Shown: piece after piece, positions 34,649-47,558 of the stretch
How the letters are laid out: the number at the start of each line of letters is the position of its first letter
Position numbering within the stretch: the stretch's first letter is position 1
Source of the DNA: Pratylenchus scribneri
Taxonomy: Eukaryota > Nematoda > Chromadorea > Rhabditida > Pratylenchidae
Length of the DNA: 64,000 nt
Reading direction: 5' to 3'
Assembly: GCA_030063045.1 (NCBI GenBank)
Contig: JAQSEB010000021.1
Location: 2,356,001-2,420,000, forward strand
Translations under genes and position numbers: made by a program
The notes under the pieces: generated by a model
What the model was told of the DNA's origin: nothing
The model's database searches: none
The model's input: the letters and a program-made list of their open reading frames with translations, nothing else

Positions 34649-37600
34649 TCAATTATTTGTGGCCACTTCTTTGGCTAATTCCAATATTCCTGGCAACACC
34701 TAAAAATATTTAAACCAAGTTTTAAATTTGCATAAATTCGGATGTACCTTTTCCGCATATCCATCGATCATTTCCTCGGGGAAAATGAATCCATGTCCAT
34801 TGGTCAATTCCATCGTAAACGAATATTTGATGCCCAAACTTGTGGCATAGTCTTGGCTGGTGCCAGAGGCTTCATCTTTGCGGATTTTAATTTTTAGTGC
34901 TTTATTTTTTAATTTTAAAATTAATTTAAAGCTAGTCTTATTATTTTTTTACTAATTTTTCTAATATTTGTTAAGCAATTTGACAAATATTTTGGTAAAC
35001 AAAAACATTTGGACAAACAATTTGAAAAATATTTTTAACAAAAATTTTTGACAATAAATCAAAAAAATTTTGGCTAACAAAAACATTTTGGCGTACATTT
35101 TGACAAACAATTTGAATAACAAAAACAAAAAAACATTTTGAAAAATATTTTTGACAAACAAAAACATTTTGGTAAACAAACAATTTTTAAAAATGAATAA
35201 AAGCATTCGCAAATAATTTTAATTATAAAAAAATTTGGCAAATAATTTATTAAAAATTTGGCCAACGTTTGACAAATTTTCACTAAATATTAAGAAATAT
35301 TTTGCCATTATAAATATGTACTAAAAATCAATATCATATCATAAAAATTAGAAAATTATTAATTATTTTTATTTACACTTACACATCAAATCCGGTGAAC
35401 TGCCCACACCGAATTCGGGGCCTCCGGCACGCAAAATGGCAGCACCCATTCTGCTGGCAATTGCCTCCAATTCATTTAAATCATTTGGATAAGTGTGTGC
35501 CTTATAGCTCCAGGCATGCATTAGCACATCGCTATAGGCATGTAATGTCAAATAGGCACCAATTCGATCCAAATTTTGACGCATATATTTAGCCAAATTG
35601 GCAACTTCCTTCTCGGACATGGCCTCGGGGCCAGGGTAAATTGTGCTGGAGGAAAATTTTATTTTTTGAACTATTTTTTCTCTTCTTTTCCCTTTTGGCT
35701 GTAAATAATATTTACCTGCATGGACAAGGATCGGTGCCAGTTTCGGCCCAATGAATTGGGAAATTTCGATTTGCATCCACTCCGCGGCAACTCGAATCAC
35801 ATGCCGATGTGCGCCATGGGCCAGAACGTGTTCTTCGCCAAAGACCTTTAATAAAAATTTCTACATTTTTTTAAATAATTTGTTAATTACAACTTTTAGC
35901 CATAATTTTAGATGAATTATTTTACCTTTAATTTAAAAACATGTAATTTAATTTAAAGCTAAAAATACATTGTAAATAATTGGATTAGTGTTTTTTGTTA
36001 TTAAATTGATTAGATGAAATCATTGGTGAAAAAAAATAAAATTCTAACAAAAATTCGGTCAAAAACATGGCCAAATCTAAGATAATGTCAACCTTCATCT
36101 TATTAGGCCTCTACTGTGATTACTAATTATTAAATCTATAATTTGATGTATCAGTACGGATTGGAAAATTTTATTTATTTATGGATTAAATAATTTTAGA
36201 TAGCAAAAATTTTTTATTTAATGTTTCTTAGATTTCTTAATATACGATCATTAGTCCATGAATATTCATAGCCATCGGGATTCAATGATGGAATAATGTG
36301 CACATCAATTTTATGGAGAAGTTGATGGAATTTGCGATCATTGACAAACTAAAATATGCGAAGAATAATTATTAAAATATGCATGAAATTAATGCAATTA
36401 ATGACTAAATTTTAATTATTAGAGTGCATAGACAGTAATTAATTTTAGTAGAATCTCAAAATACTCTAAGTCAGGAAGGAATCTCAATTAGTAGTTTTCA
36501 TTCTCATCTAGCTTTAATTTTTCATTGAGATTCTCTAATAGTTTTCACTGAGATTCCCTCAATTGTCTCTAAAAGAATGCATTGAGATTTCTTAATAGAT
36601 CCCCTTGAGATTCTCTCGAATATCTATAATAGAATGCCAACGAGATTCCACTTCGAATTTTGTTGGAATAAATTAAAAGGAATAAAAAATACCGCATTGA
36701 TAAGATGTAATGCAACTGCTGGCGCAATCCATTCTCTGGCATGAATGCCGGCATCCACCAGGAATAGAGGCTTTTTGGATGTGCCATCCTTTGAAGGATA
36801 ACCCATCTGTCATTAAAAATTTAATTTTTCTTTTTACAAATTATTTATAAAAATGACTTTAAGCATGGCCAACGGACGACCTTCAAATGATTCTCCGAGT
36901 GAAGAAAATTCCACAAATTCAGAATTTTCTTTGGCCACCAATTTCAAATAGTTAACAATCTGGAAAATATTTTTTTGAGTTTTTAACATATTTAAAACCG
37001 ATTCATGGCGATGATATTTTCCCAAATCAAAATCGGCAATTTGATCAAACATTTGTGTGCCATTTTCTCGTAGAAAAATTGGGCCAATATTGCGAATTTT
37101 TCTTGAAAAAATTATTATAATTGAGGGAAAGATTTTACTATTATTTAAAACATTTTTTCGAATTTTTACATAATTTTTAAATAATTTTATATCCTTTATT
37201 CTCCAAAAATTATTAAAGCTTTTTAACTCATTTAAGACTAAAATTAGACAATGAGGAATAAGGTATATATGATTACAGAAGTGATTTTCGCTAATTTAGT
37301 AAGTAAAGAACAAATAATTTCTTGAAGGAAATATTTCAAAGTTTAAAAAAATGCTTGACAGTTTGGCAAGATAAAATTGGGCACCAAAAGTATCGTGTAT
37401 ATGTAATGATTATTATAAGCTCTCAAATTTTCCTTCTTTGAGTTGAAATTTGAATGAGAGAGGGAAAAAAATTAGGAGTCTATGACTTCATGTAATGATT
37501 CGCTATTTCTTAGAGTCTATTGTAATTTTTTCCACTAATTATTTTTATTATATTTTTATTTAAAAACTACGAAGATTCCTTGTTGGTTTAATTTTAAATT

Positions 37601-38249
37601 CACAATGCCTTTTAGTAAAAAAAAATTTTAAAAATTTTTTAAATTTATCATTCTAAACTTACTCTCCAAAATCTTCAATTTCAATTCGATGCAAAATTCC
37701 ATTATCCATCAAAAATTCCCGAAATCCTTGTTGATCCCTAGGACCAACAAAAATTTCATGCGAAATTTTGCCAACTTTCGTGAACTCTCTCCAGAATTCA
37801 ATTTGCTCATTATTGGCAATTGCTTTTGAAAAATTCTTTAAGGCATTCAATTGGCTTTCCGTTGAAGGTAGAGCATGGAAAATTTTGTAGCTGAAAATTG
37901 GGATTTTGGAATTTTAATATTTTTAAAATAAATATTTTTCTAGATTATCATATTAACTAAGTAATCAAGTTAAAACCAGTTTAAATTTATAAACTGGTTT
38001 AGCTAATGTTTCTATTTTGGTCTAGCAAGCTTATATTAGATTCATTTGATTTACGATTTCTTAATTTATTTTATGAATTTTAATCTATTTTGCTTCCTTA
38101 TTCATATCGACTAATTAATAATTAAAATTAAATAATTAGTCAAAAAATTACTTATCGTAGGTCTTATGAGCCTGAAGAATATGCAAATTGCTGGCAAAGA
38201 TCAATAAAATAAATTGAATAACATAATTAATATTTAAATTATATTTCAT
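34649..38249 (-). CDS. Secreted M14 zinc carboxypeptidase (A/B type)
   Basis: Exons in coding order: 38249-38152, 37890-37663, 37101-36858, 36806-36693, 36348-36246, 35845-35716, 35645-35383, 34875-34748, 34699-34649; 452 aa, all junctions GT-AG and in phase. A signal peptide (QFILLIFASNLHILQA) precedes an M14 activation propeptide (NYKIFHALPSTESQL). In the catalytic domain, HAREW supplies the HxxE zinc pair; SLNPDGYEY, GVDANRNFP (substrate-carboxylate Asn-Arg) and LTLHAYSD (third zinc His) follow. The catalytic Glu is in YSFTMELTNG. Removes C-terminal residues from peptides, presumably outside the cell or in the gut. Length and motif order fit a full pro-carboxypeptidase. Intron 4 has a degenerate GAGATTCTC repeat (about 36480-36650); intron 7 has a TTTGACAAACAAAAACATTT-like repeat. 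No sign of decay. Confidence 0.95.
34960..35200. repeat. Degenerate minisatellite in carboxypeptidase intron 7
   Basis: Irregular repeats of AACAAAAACATTTTGG / GACAAACAATTTG-type units of about 18-36 bp, intronic. Confidence 0.55.
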
Positions 38250-39354
38250 TTTAAATTTCTTTATTAAAGGATATGTAAATTATCATGGTATTTTATATTA
38301 AATAATTTAAAGAATAGCAAAAAATATTTTTATTTTTTTTTATAAATGATACAAAAATTTAATAGAATATTTTTTATTTTCTTATATTGTTGTTTGTTGA
38401 CATTATAGTTGAATGGACATTTTATTGAATATGCCTAAAAGAATATTGTCTATCTTCTTTTTATTCATCGATAATAATAATGAAAAGTTCAACGCTGTTT
38501 TTATATGGTCGTTAAGCATTGTTAAAAGCATTTATTAGACAAATTTTATTTGATGTGAGCAAACATAATAAAAAATTTGAGCATAATAATTATATTGAGA
38601 TATTATTTAATTTATTGTATTGAGAAAAGATTGTAATGAAAATATTTAATATAATAATATTTTTCAATTTATTATAAATTTTTAAGGATTACATTGACCA
38701 AAAGTATTATTATATAATTTAGTATTTTTATGATTCATGATGAAGGTATCGATTTATTGTAAAATTTTAAATGAGTTTTTTTTCTCTTTTTTTACTTTTA
38801 TTATTAAAATTTGATGATTTAATTAAATAATTACTAATTTTCAATATTTTTTTATTTTTCTCTCGTCGATATCTAATTTTATTTATACCAAGTTTCTATC
38901 ACAACTTATTAAATCAGATAAAATTTTAATCGCCTATTATTATTATAGAATTTATGCTTTAGATCGAAGCGAAATTAATTGAATGGAATTCCGTGGCATT
39001 TTTGATATTATTTTTATGAAATTGATTATAAATAGGCGGAAATGTCGTGGCATTAATCCTTTTATTTTATGCATTTTTTTTGAAAAAATATGCGAAAATG
39101 ATTCAATGGGCTGTGGCTAATTTCATGCAATTGAATAAATAGACTGAATTTTCGTGTCATTCATAATGCAATTGATGGATTTAATTATATTTTTTTGAAA
39201 TTTATAAGATTGACTGAAATTATCTGGCATTTAATTCTAATTATTTTATGTAAATTTTATGCAATTGATTTAATGGATTTGAGATGCTCTGAAACAATTT
39301 AAATTTTATAAAATTTATTTTTATTTTTATTATTAACCTCCTTACTTCTTACAG
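38250..39354. other. AT-rich intergenic region between divergent genes
   Basis: Lies between the carboxypeptidase start (minus strand) and the first SPRY exon seen (plus strand). From about 38960 to 39290 there are degenerate repeats of an AATTGATTGAATGG...GTGGCATT type. I found no convincing signal-peptide exon for the SPRY gene here. Confidence 0.3.
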
Positions 39355-41626
39355 GAGCTGAAATTGAGATTTACGGTCCTCGGGACAGATAACACATGGA
39401 ATGCGGCGGATAGTGGACCGAAAATAATTCTTCAAGATAATGAACTTGTAGTCAGGCATTCCCCTCCTGAAAGTAAAGAAAAAAAATTAATAACCCTAAT
39501 AATAATTTAATTAGTTATATTTAATTCTGTTCGTGCTGTTTTGCCAATTTCAAAATTGGATTCAATGGAAAAAACTATTATTATTTTTTATTTTGAAGTG
39601 GAAATTCTCAACAAGCTGAGGTATTATTTAATTTCTAAATTTTCAAAAATGAAAATATATAATAAAAATTTGTTATTAAAAAATTATATTGTTTAAATAT
39701 ATTTAATAATGGCAAAATAATAAAAAGGAAAAAAGAAACTATAGGGAGATTCAGGCTCCCTAGGCATATAAAATTTTTTTACATAGAAAAATTAGAAAAA
39801 ATATATATAACCCTATGCTTCGATAGCTATATTTCTTTTTTTATTTTCTCTGCAATTTCGGTACCTACCGCCGATTTGGATTGCGAGAAGGGTGGCGATC
39901 AGGGCTGGGTATCGTATCGCTATCGCTATCGCATTTATCGCATTTATCGCGTTTTTTGGACATATCGCTTATCGCTATCGCCTATCGCTTTTTGGCAATT
40001 TGCGCGATATTTACACTACCTAAAATGGCCTTTTCGGAGGAAAAAATGCATTTCATTTTTTGAAGACAAAATGATTTTTGGCTAAAATTTTTCTCTGGCG
40101 AGGCCATTTTTACTTAAATTTTACCCTGGCGGGGCCATTTTTGGCTTAGAATTCCCCCGGCTGGGCCATTTTTGCTAATATTTTATTCTGTCAGGACCAT
40201 TTTTGACTTAAATTTTACCCTGAAGGGTAATTTTTGGCAAAATTTCTCCCTGAGCTTAACCAAAAATTTTTGTCTAGCATAAAGATTGGCAAAATAAAAC
40301 ATTTAATTTTATGCAATTTTAAATTTAGGCGAAAAATTATATAGGCAATCCCCATCTCTTGCATTAGGCAATTTTGACTAACGAGTAAAACCCCAGTAAT
40401 ATTGTTTTTTAAGAGCTGGACAGATTGTTATAAATTTTAGAGATTATGAAAATAGAAGATGTGGAAAAACTTCTTTTTATTCAGCAAAATTTAAAATTTT
40501 CAATTTTATTACTTGGAAAAAATTTTCAAAATTTATCGTTATCGCTATCGCTTTATCGCATTTATCGCGTTTTTGGCCAATTTTTTTATCGTATCGCTAT
40601 CGTCATCGCTTTTTTTTTTCCATATCGCTTATCGCTATCGCCTTTCGCTTTTTATTTTTCGATTTTGCCCAGCCCTGGTGGCGATCTCGTCTGACCAAAA
40701 ATATTGCATCATAAGCCCAAAAAAATATGGAAAAAATTTGACAAAATTTTTCAAAAATGTGGGAAAATATTGAATTTAAAAAAACATTTATTTTTTTTAT
40801 TTCTCATAATTTTTAAATAAATAAGGCTGAGTAGCTAAAAATTGCCGCGCAGCAAAAATTTTGATCAAAAAAGCTGCTTGCTTAAAAATTTTAATAAAAA
40901 GTGCTCGCGAAAAAATTCAAAAATATGGAAAAAATATGGCGTGATGGTCAAAATTTGGCAAATGTCATATATAAATATGGTAAAATCGCAACCAACTCTG
41001 ATTGCGAATAGAACTCTTTCCACTTTGATTTTTGTAATTTTTTAAAATTTTTTTTATGTAATTTAAGCCTTTCCGTATTTTAATTAATATTATTTAATTT
41101 TAATAAAAATTAATCAGATTACTAATTGAATTATTTGTGAATTATTTATTTTATAGAGCAATTTACAATAATCATCCATTAATTTACATTGGATTTTGTG
41201 ATCAACAATTTCCATTGGAAGGCCAATGCCTTGGATGCATGGACAATTCAATTGGAATTTGGGAAAAAGGAATTATATGGATTGATGGATTCGAGAATAT
41301 CTTTGAAAATGTCAATCGGAAATATTCAGAGGTGGGAGATGTGCTTGGCATTGGAATTATTCATTCCCCGGCAAAACCATCGATTCAATGTTTTGCAACG
41401 TGGAATGGCGAATTACAGGGTAAAAATTGAATTATAGTAAAAATTTACAAAATTTAATTAATTAAAAAATAATAAATCAAATTCAGGAAAGATGGAATTG
41501 CCGGATAAATTTGCCAATTTTCAATTTTTCCCAGCTGTGACTTTGCTCAGCGCGAATGAGGCAATCCGAGCAAATTTTGGCAAGAAAGAATGGCGATTTG
41601 ATGAATTCGACAAAATTCTTCAATAA
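39355..41626 (+). CDS. SPRY (B30.2-type) domain protein, RanBPM/SPRYSEC-like; 5' exon not found
   Basis: Exons: 39355-39472, 39515-39620, 41157-41419, 41487-41626; phases match (1, 2, 1), stop at 41624. The first exon begins in phase 0 right after a CTTACAG acceptor, so an upstream exon is expected. Together they encode a nearly complete SPRY fold: NTWNAADSGPKIIL and LVVRHSPP strands, SVRAVLPIS, FYFEVEILNK, IYIGFCDQ, GDVLGIGI, IQCFATWNG and the closing ANFGKKEWRF. SPRY domains bind partner proteins. In Globodera and relatives a large SPRY family (SPRYSEC) with signal peptides acts as effectors, while RanBPM-type members are intracellular. Without the 5' exon I cannot say which this is. Intron 2 (39621-41156) contains the foldback at 39900-40677. 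Confidence 0.8.
39900..40677. mobile_element. hAT-like foldback element with TATCGC-repeat arms, 778 bp
   Basis: Begins CAGGGCTGGGTATCGTATCG and ends GCCCAGCCCTG. The arms are runs of TATCGC/ATCGCT/TTATCGC units, and the middle is unrelated AT-rich DNA. Exact 8-bp TSD GTGGCGAT at 39892-39899 and 40678-40685. The CAGGG start and 8-bp TSD fit the hAT superfamily; no transposase, so non-autonomous. Notably both arms have the repeat in the same strand sense, so the TATCGC runs are direct, while only the termini are inverted. Confidence 0.85.
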
Positions 41627-41979
41627 ATTTTTTCGATAATTTAATGGAATTAGTACAAATTAAAGTGATAAATATTTTTTAATACAAAATTATTGAATGT
41701 AATTCAAATATTTAATTTTACTGAATAAATTTAAAATGATTTTATTATTAATTATATCATTCATTCACTTATTTTACTAAATGTTTAAAAATTTTTTTTT
41801 TACAAAATAAAAATAAGAAAAATTGAATGATTTATCTTGATTGGTTGCTTCCTCTGATGATATTATGGTCAAAAAATGGCTAAAATTTTCCATCGCCGGA
41901 ACTTAAACTTTTCATTTTCTTTCTGCTACTGTTGGAGTAATTTGTTCCCTACTTTCTTCAACCAATCTTGGAGCTTTCA

Positions 41980-43387
41980 TCAAATCGCCATTTGTTCTGG
42001 TGCAATTGCATTCCGCGAATTACGCCAACAAATCGGAATAAGCATTCGTCGAAAATCGCGGCATAATATAAATAGGCATAAATCCTCGGTGAAATAGCAA
42101 AAATTCTCCAACCAAGGCGTAAATAAATCCCACCATTGCATCAGGAAGATAATATTCGAGCGTGTAAGTATCATGGGATGTGTAAATATCGTGCCAAATA
42201 AGAGTTGAAATAAAAATGGAACCATTCCAGCCAAACAAACAATACAAATGCGAAAATGATCAATTTCTGATTGAATTGAAATTTCATTTTTTGTAACTAA
42301 AAAATTAGAATTTAAATTATTAAACTCAAGGACAAATCCTTGTTTTCATATAGTCTGAATAAAATTATTATCTTTGCCAAAATGTATTTTTTTATCCGGA
42401 AAATGTTCGCCAAATTATGTTTTTGTTCTTTCCGGAAAATGTTCGCCAAATTATGTTTTTGTTCTTTCCGGAAAATGTTCGCCAAATTATGTTTTTATTC
42501 TTTCCGGAAAATGTTCGCCAAATTATGTTTTTATTCTTTCCGGAAAATGTTCGCCAAATTATGTTTTTATTCTTTCCGGAAAATGTTCGCCAAATTATGT
42601 TTTTATTCTTTCCGGAAAATGTACGCCAAATTATGTTTTTATTCTTTTCGGAAATGTTCGCCAAATTATGTTTTTATTTTTTTCGGAAATGTTCGCCAAA
42701 TTATGTTTTTATTCTTTTCGGAAATGTTCGCCAAATTATGTTTTTATTTTTTTCGGAAATGTTCGCCAAATTATGTTTTTATTTTTTTCGGAAATGTTCG
42801 CCAAATTATGTTTTTATTCTTTTCGGAAATGTTCGCCAAATTATGTTTTTATTTTTTTCGGAAATGTTCGCCAAATTATGTTTTTATTTTTTTCGGAAAT
42901 GTTCGCCAAATTATGTTTTTATTCTTTTCGGAAATGTTCGCCAAATTATGTTTTTATTTTTTTCGGAAATGTTCGCCAAATTATGTTTTTATTCTTTTCG
43001 GAAATGTTCGCCAAATTATGTTTTTATTTTTTCCGGAAAATGTTCGCCAAATTATGTTTTTATTCTTTCCGGAAAATGTTCGCCAAATTATGTTTTTATT
43101 CTTTACGGAAAATGTTCACCAAATTATGTTTTTTTTTCTTATCCAGAAAATTTTCACCATCCCCAAAAACCGTTTCCCCAAAAACCGTACATTTCAAGTA
43201 GAGAAGTTTGGCTGACATGAAAAGATATAAAATGGTTGAAATATGGATGGCATATGTGCTATAAAAATTATGATGCAACAAATCTACAAAAATATTTTGA
43301 ACACGGAACTCGACGCATAAAATTGTATGCATTTCTTTAACAAATAAAGAGAATATCCAAATGGCCAAACATAATTTCCATAATAAT
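41980..43387 (-). CDS. C-terminal half of a serpentine receptor (GPCR), exons 3 and 4 only
   Basis: Exons 43387-43191 and 42296-41980 (phase-consistent; stop at 41980-41982). They correspond to exons 3 and 4 of the complete paralogue at 58730-61788: WKLCLAIWIFSLF, STILYLFMSAKLLYLK, then RICIVCLAGMVPFLFQLLFG. The end is WLENFCYFTEDLCLFILCRD plus a basic tail typical after TM7. The matching exons 1-2 are not found just upstream; a fitting pair lies 13 kb away at 56532-56980. Either this is a fragment, or one gene with a 13-kb intron that contains the RING-like gene. The intron between these two exons is filled by a minisatellite. Confidence 0.75.
42385..43135. repeat. Minisatellite of 35-36-bp units in the receptor intron
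   Basis: About 21 tandem units with core TTCGCCAAATTATGTTTTTA followed by TTCTTTCCGGAAAATG or TTTTTTCGGAAATG. Two unit types are arranged in blocks: 36-bp CCGGAAAA units at both ends, 35-bp TCGGAAA units in the middle. Long open frames in three plus-strand phases and on the minus strand are products of the repeat length, not genes. Confidence 0.9.
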
Positions 43388-43479
43388 CTTAAAATTAAAT
43401 ATTCAAATATTCTGAGTTGAATTAAAAATTTTTTCAGGTTTATTTTTAACAGAACTAATTAAGTAATTTATTTATTTTT

Positions 43480-43980
43480 AAATATCTAACTAGCCCGCAA
43501 GCGGGCTCTTAAACCGTGTACAACTTTTGCGTTTAAATTTGTATTTAAGGAATCTTTTAGCCGTTGAGACATCTGGGAAAAATTTAGGAAAGAATCTATC
43601 AATGTTGCGTTGTCAATTCGCTTGGGACTCGGCTTCGCTCGCTTCGGCCGCTTCGCGGCCTCCGCGAGCTCAGCCTCGTCCCAAGCAAACCGCCATCGAG
43701 AGCCGCAGCGCTGACTATTCGCCGAGATGTTAATTGTCTCCATTTTCGCCCCTTCGGGGCTCAAACTGGGTTCGCTTCGCTAACCCAGCTAGCTTCGCTC
43801 GTTTCCTATTGATATCTGTATATATGTGTTCGAGGTTGCTCCGCCAATATACATGGGACTCGGCTTCGTTCGCTTCGGCCGCTTCGCGGCCTCCGCCAGT
43901 CAGCCTCGTCCCAAGCAAACCGCCATCGAATAAAATTACTTAATAATTTCGCCCTTTCGGGGCTCAGTATCAAATTACAC
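43480..43980. repeat. GC-rich repeat block with CGCCCCTTCGGGGCTC motifs
   Basis: Markedly richer in G+C than its surroundings. Contains AGCCCGCAAGCGGGCT, two copies of GGGACTCGGCTTCG..CGCTTCGG, GCCGCTTCGCGGCCTCCG and CAGCCTCGTCCCAAGCAAACC, and two copies of CGCC(C/T)TTCGGGGCTCA. Many short self-complementary pieces. Related motifs occur at about 33937-34060, 50554, 53480, 60352 and 60577. Probably a dispersed repeat; no gene. Confidence 0.5.
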
Positions 43981-44164
43981 AATTTCATATTATATAAATT
44001 TTATCGAAAAAATTATGTGATTATAAATTAGAATTAAAACAATACAAATATTAAAATGGAAAACAAAACATATTAAATCATGAAAAAAAATTAAAATAAA
44101 TAATAAAAAATGTACTAAATTATATGATGAAAATATTTTAAAAAATCAATATTATAAGCTTTCT

Positions 44165-47100
44165 TCAAAAATTTTCCATAAAATGTCCATAATGAGCCCA
44201 AACAATTTCTCCGTCCGTTCTATCGCTATAATCGCACAATTTATCACATTTTGGGCATAAAACTGGATCCATCTCATTGTAATTATTCTCAGTTTTACTA
44301 AATTCAAAAAATTATTCCATGTTTTATTACCAAATTTTACAATTGTTTTTCGCAATGTTGATGCAAGAGATTTGAACAACAATTTGTCCTTCCAGTATTT
44401 TCATAGCAATTATCAATTAATCGTAAATGATCATCATCCAATGTGTCTTCGTATTTGGGCACCTTCTTTATATCAACTACATCATTTGTCTGCTCCAAAC
44501 TATATTCCTTGGCAATTGGTCCTTTCTTGCATAGAAAACATTGAAAATTTTCCATAAATTTACGACGTTCATTATCCAGAACTATAATAATAGGATTGAT
44601 TTTATAAAACAAAATATTTTACACCTATGTCTTTTTCAACGAAAGTTCGCTTTCGAGCAATTTCTTCCTTTTCCCTGCGTTCGACCATTTCTTGCAAAGT
44701 CAACCATACAAATTCATATTTCCCATCAGCAGTTTCACTAAATATTTTAATATTATCGAATACAAATCATTAAATACTTCATTGCAAGTTGACTATGTTT
44801 AGGAGAGGATTTTTTGTCCAAAAGCATTGCACAATACTTATCAGCCCAGGTTTGTTGATCCTTGGGTGGCAAATGTTCATGTCCAAATAATTTTTTCAAA
44901 AAATCTTCATGTTGATCTTTATAACGTGGAAAATCGGGCCTAAATATAAAAATTATCTAATAAGCAAATTATCGTTTCGCACATTTTTCGACATATTCCT
45001 TGTAAATGTTGCAAATCCATCCTTTTTTCTGGCATATGATATGGAGCAAAATGGAAAAAATCTCCCGAACAAAGGGGACAATCAATTCGAATTGGTTGTT
45101 TACAAAATTTTTGTAATACATAACATTCCGGATTAATTAAAGGATCAATTCTTTAAAAATAATTTTGATATATATTTTAATAATATTACAATTTGTCTGC
45201 GCAATAATGATGCACTTTTTGCTTGCAACAGCCCATATGCCCAATTTCCAAATTAAAATGAAAAATAACATCCTGCTTCAAATCATTTGGTCCACTAATT
45301 CCACAAATCACACAAGTTGTTGTATTAAAATTAATTGGACTTAAAGAAAATAGTAAAATAAATAAATAAATTTTTATAAAAATTTCTACATATTTTTCGT
45401 TTTGCATGCCGATCTATTTCTCAGTCCATTGATCAACCTTAAAATTCATAATAAATATTATCGATCTTTAGTATAATTACGTTTTAAGTTCTTGTATGTG
45501 TGGATAGCATTCTTGACATGTCAAATGATTTCTAATAAATATATTTCTTTAGAAAAAATTAGATAATAATGAAAACTTTTTGAGGCATGACGAATGGACA
45601 TATGATTTGGAATCATTGAAACATTTAGATAGAATCACATTAATGTCATTAGATTTGCCAAACTCTATATTACAGAAATGGCATGCATTATTTGGCGGAA
45701 CAAAATCATTAGAATCGTATCTATTAAATTTAAATCAATTATAATAAAAAAAAAAATTATTAAAACTTTTCGCAATAAATTTTATTCGCCCTTTGCATTG
45801 TATGACATTTAGGACATTCTAATATTTTAAATTTCTGACAACATTCACATCCCTCTTCATCAATATCGTTATTATTCATCTCATCAATACTGATAAAAAT
45901 TGTTAATAGAATTGAGATTTAGAAATTAATTACCAATTATTATAGCATTCTCTATGAATAAAATTTTCACAACAACGAAGTTGCCACATTTTATTTTTAT
46001 CTCCACACATTGTTCCACATTTAATACATAATTTCCAACTAAAAGTAATAATAATTTGTAAACTGTTAGAAAATCTTACGGCTCAACAACTTTACATATC
46101 ATTGGTTGGCAACGATGGCAAATTCTTTGTGAATCACTTCAATATTATATGTTTGAAATTTTTATTTTTATTTAGTTTACGTTTTATTAAATCCATGTTT
46201 ACAAGCACAATCGATGCAACAAAAATGTCCGCACTCTAATTCAAAAGTACATTTTTCCACACTACAGTAACGACATTGCGCACTATATAAAATGGAAATT
46301 AAAATAAATAAATAAAAAGTTTGCCTTTTTGTCATTGCTAAATTTTTATTCAAATCAATTGAATATTTTCCATCAATAAAGCCTGCGCCACCACTAATTT
46401 TATAATTCGGACCCAACGCCGATAGACAGCGAGGGCATTTTTGGCCTTTCTCATTCAGACTTAATGAGAAATTATTTCCATATAATATAATATTATTACT
46501 ATAAATCAAGATGTTCTTTATGATATCTGGACCCGCAGCATTCCAAATAAATTGAATTGGCCTTTTCTGTAATCATTAGCATTTGATCGCATAAAAGGCA
46601 ATAATTTGGATGCATATTATTGCAGTTTGGACATCGCCCATCATTTTTAGTAAGTCTAGAAATAGCAAAAAAAAACAAAACAAATAATAACCTTTGAGCT
46701 AATTCATCAGGATGGGCTCTTATATCGCATACACAAGATGCATAATATCTTCCATAACCAATTTCATGATGGCAATATTGACATTTATCTTTCCTTCTTT
46801 CTTTACAAACTGGGCAAATATATTTCCTTTCACCGACCCTAAATTTTTATTCATTAAACTATTTATATCTTTTATTTCTTACCAATCATAATAGCACTTT
46901 GAATGAGCCAAATGATGGCAAGACAATCCGGCCAATTCAGGTTCCAAATCAAAATCAATTATTTCATTGCAAACAAAACAAAAATAATTTTCACAGCAAG
47001 GTAATTTTGATGGATTTTCTTTCATGCTTTAATAATAAAAATCAATATAATATATTAAACTAAGAGAAAATACTATTTTTCCAAGTGTGACTTTTTATAA

Positions 47101-47558
47101 AGCCTTTCACAACATTTTGTTTTGATCGATTCACCAACAAATAATTCATCACAACAATTGCAAGTTCCTACATGTCTTGGGCAAATATCGTCCGGATGTG
47201 TACTTTTCCTTTAAAATAATAAAAATTTGATCAATTTATAATAAGAATTTTCACCAATCATCGAAATGATTCTTATGGAATGGACAGCCACAATCTAACA
47301 TAATTTTATCTTCATTTTCCTTTATTTTCATTCGACATAAAAAGCAAGCTTTCAATTCCTTTGCCTCGGGCTCGTCAATTGGTTCTAATGAAAAAATATT
47401 TTAAATTGTTTTATTGATATCTTTCTACCATAAGTAAATTTGGTCTCCTTCTCATGAGGAGATGCCATTGATGGAGTGAATGGAGAAGAAGGCGGCTCTC
47501 TAGCTCGCTTAATAGCTTCCTTCTTTTGCTCTTTAATTTTTCTCTCTTTACGAGGCAT
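44165..47558 (-). CDS. Large Cys/His-rich protein with many RING-like zinc-binding modules, 19 exons
   Basis: Exons in coding order: 47558-47429, 47384-47255, 47208-47074, 47026-46883, 46838-46692, 46655-46500, 46459-46181, 46136-46080, 46038-45934, 45889-45767, 45720-45577, 45531-45481, 45437-45390, 45339-45190, 45150-44983, 44939-44778, 44737-44625, 44581-44341, 44297-44165; about 871 aa, every junction in phase, sixteen in phase 2. It starts with a basic, Pro/Ser-rich tail (MPRKERKIKEQKKEAIKRAR). Then come eight or more modules of the form CxxC ... CC/CGC ... HxxH/C, such as ACFLCRMK...LDCGCPFHKNH, CFVCNE...LSCHHLAHSKC, CRYC...LECGHFCCIDC, ACHFC...YVHSSC and TCVICG...HHYC. This resembles RING/RING-H2 cross-brace fingers, so a ubiquitin-ligase-like or scaffold role is possible but inferred. 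Exon 7 includes a hydrophobic in-frame stretch (LFILISILYS) that may be an unspliced intron. I know no described family with this layout. Confidence 0.75.

Noticed and set aside
42385..43135. CRISPR-like regular repeats
   Set aside because: The units abut with no unique spacers, and the genome is eukaryotic; this is a minisatellite. The satellite at 16.0-17.4 kb was rejected as CRISPR for the same reason.
42340..43220. Overlapping long frames in all three plus-strand phases
   Set aside because: These are reading frames of one 35-36-bp minisatellite within a receptor intron; the same sequence cycles through the phases.
45565..45742. Plus-strand exon-like frame ending in a stop, with an acceptor-like site upstream
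   Set aside because: The minus strand of the same segment encodes CHFC...C...H..C with phase-matching splice sites on both sides, as part of the RING-like gene. The plus-strand frame is its shadow.
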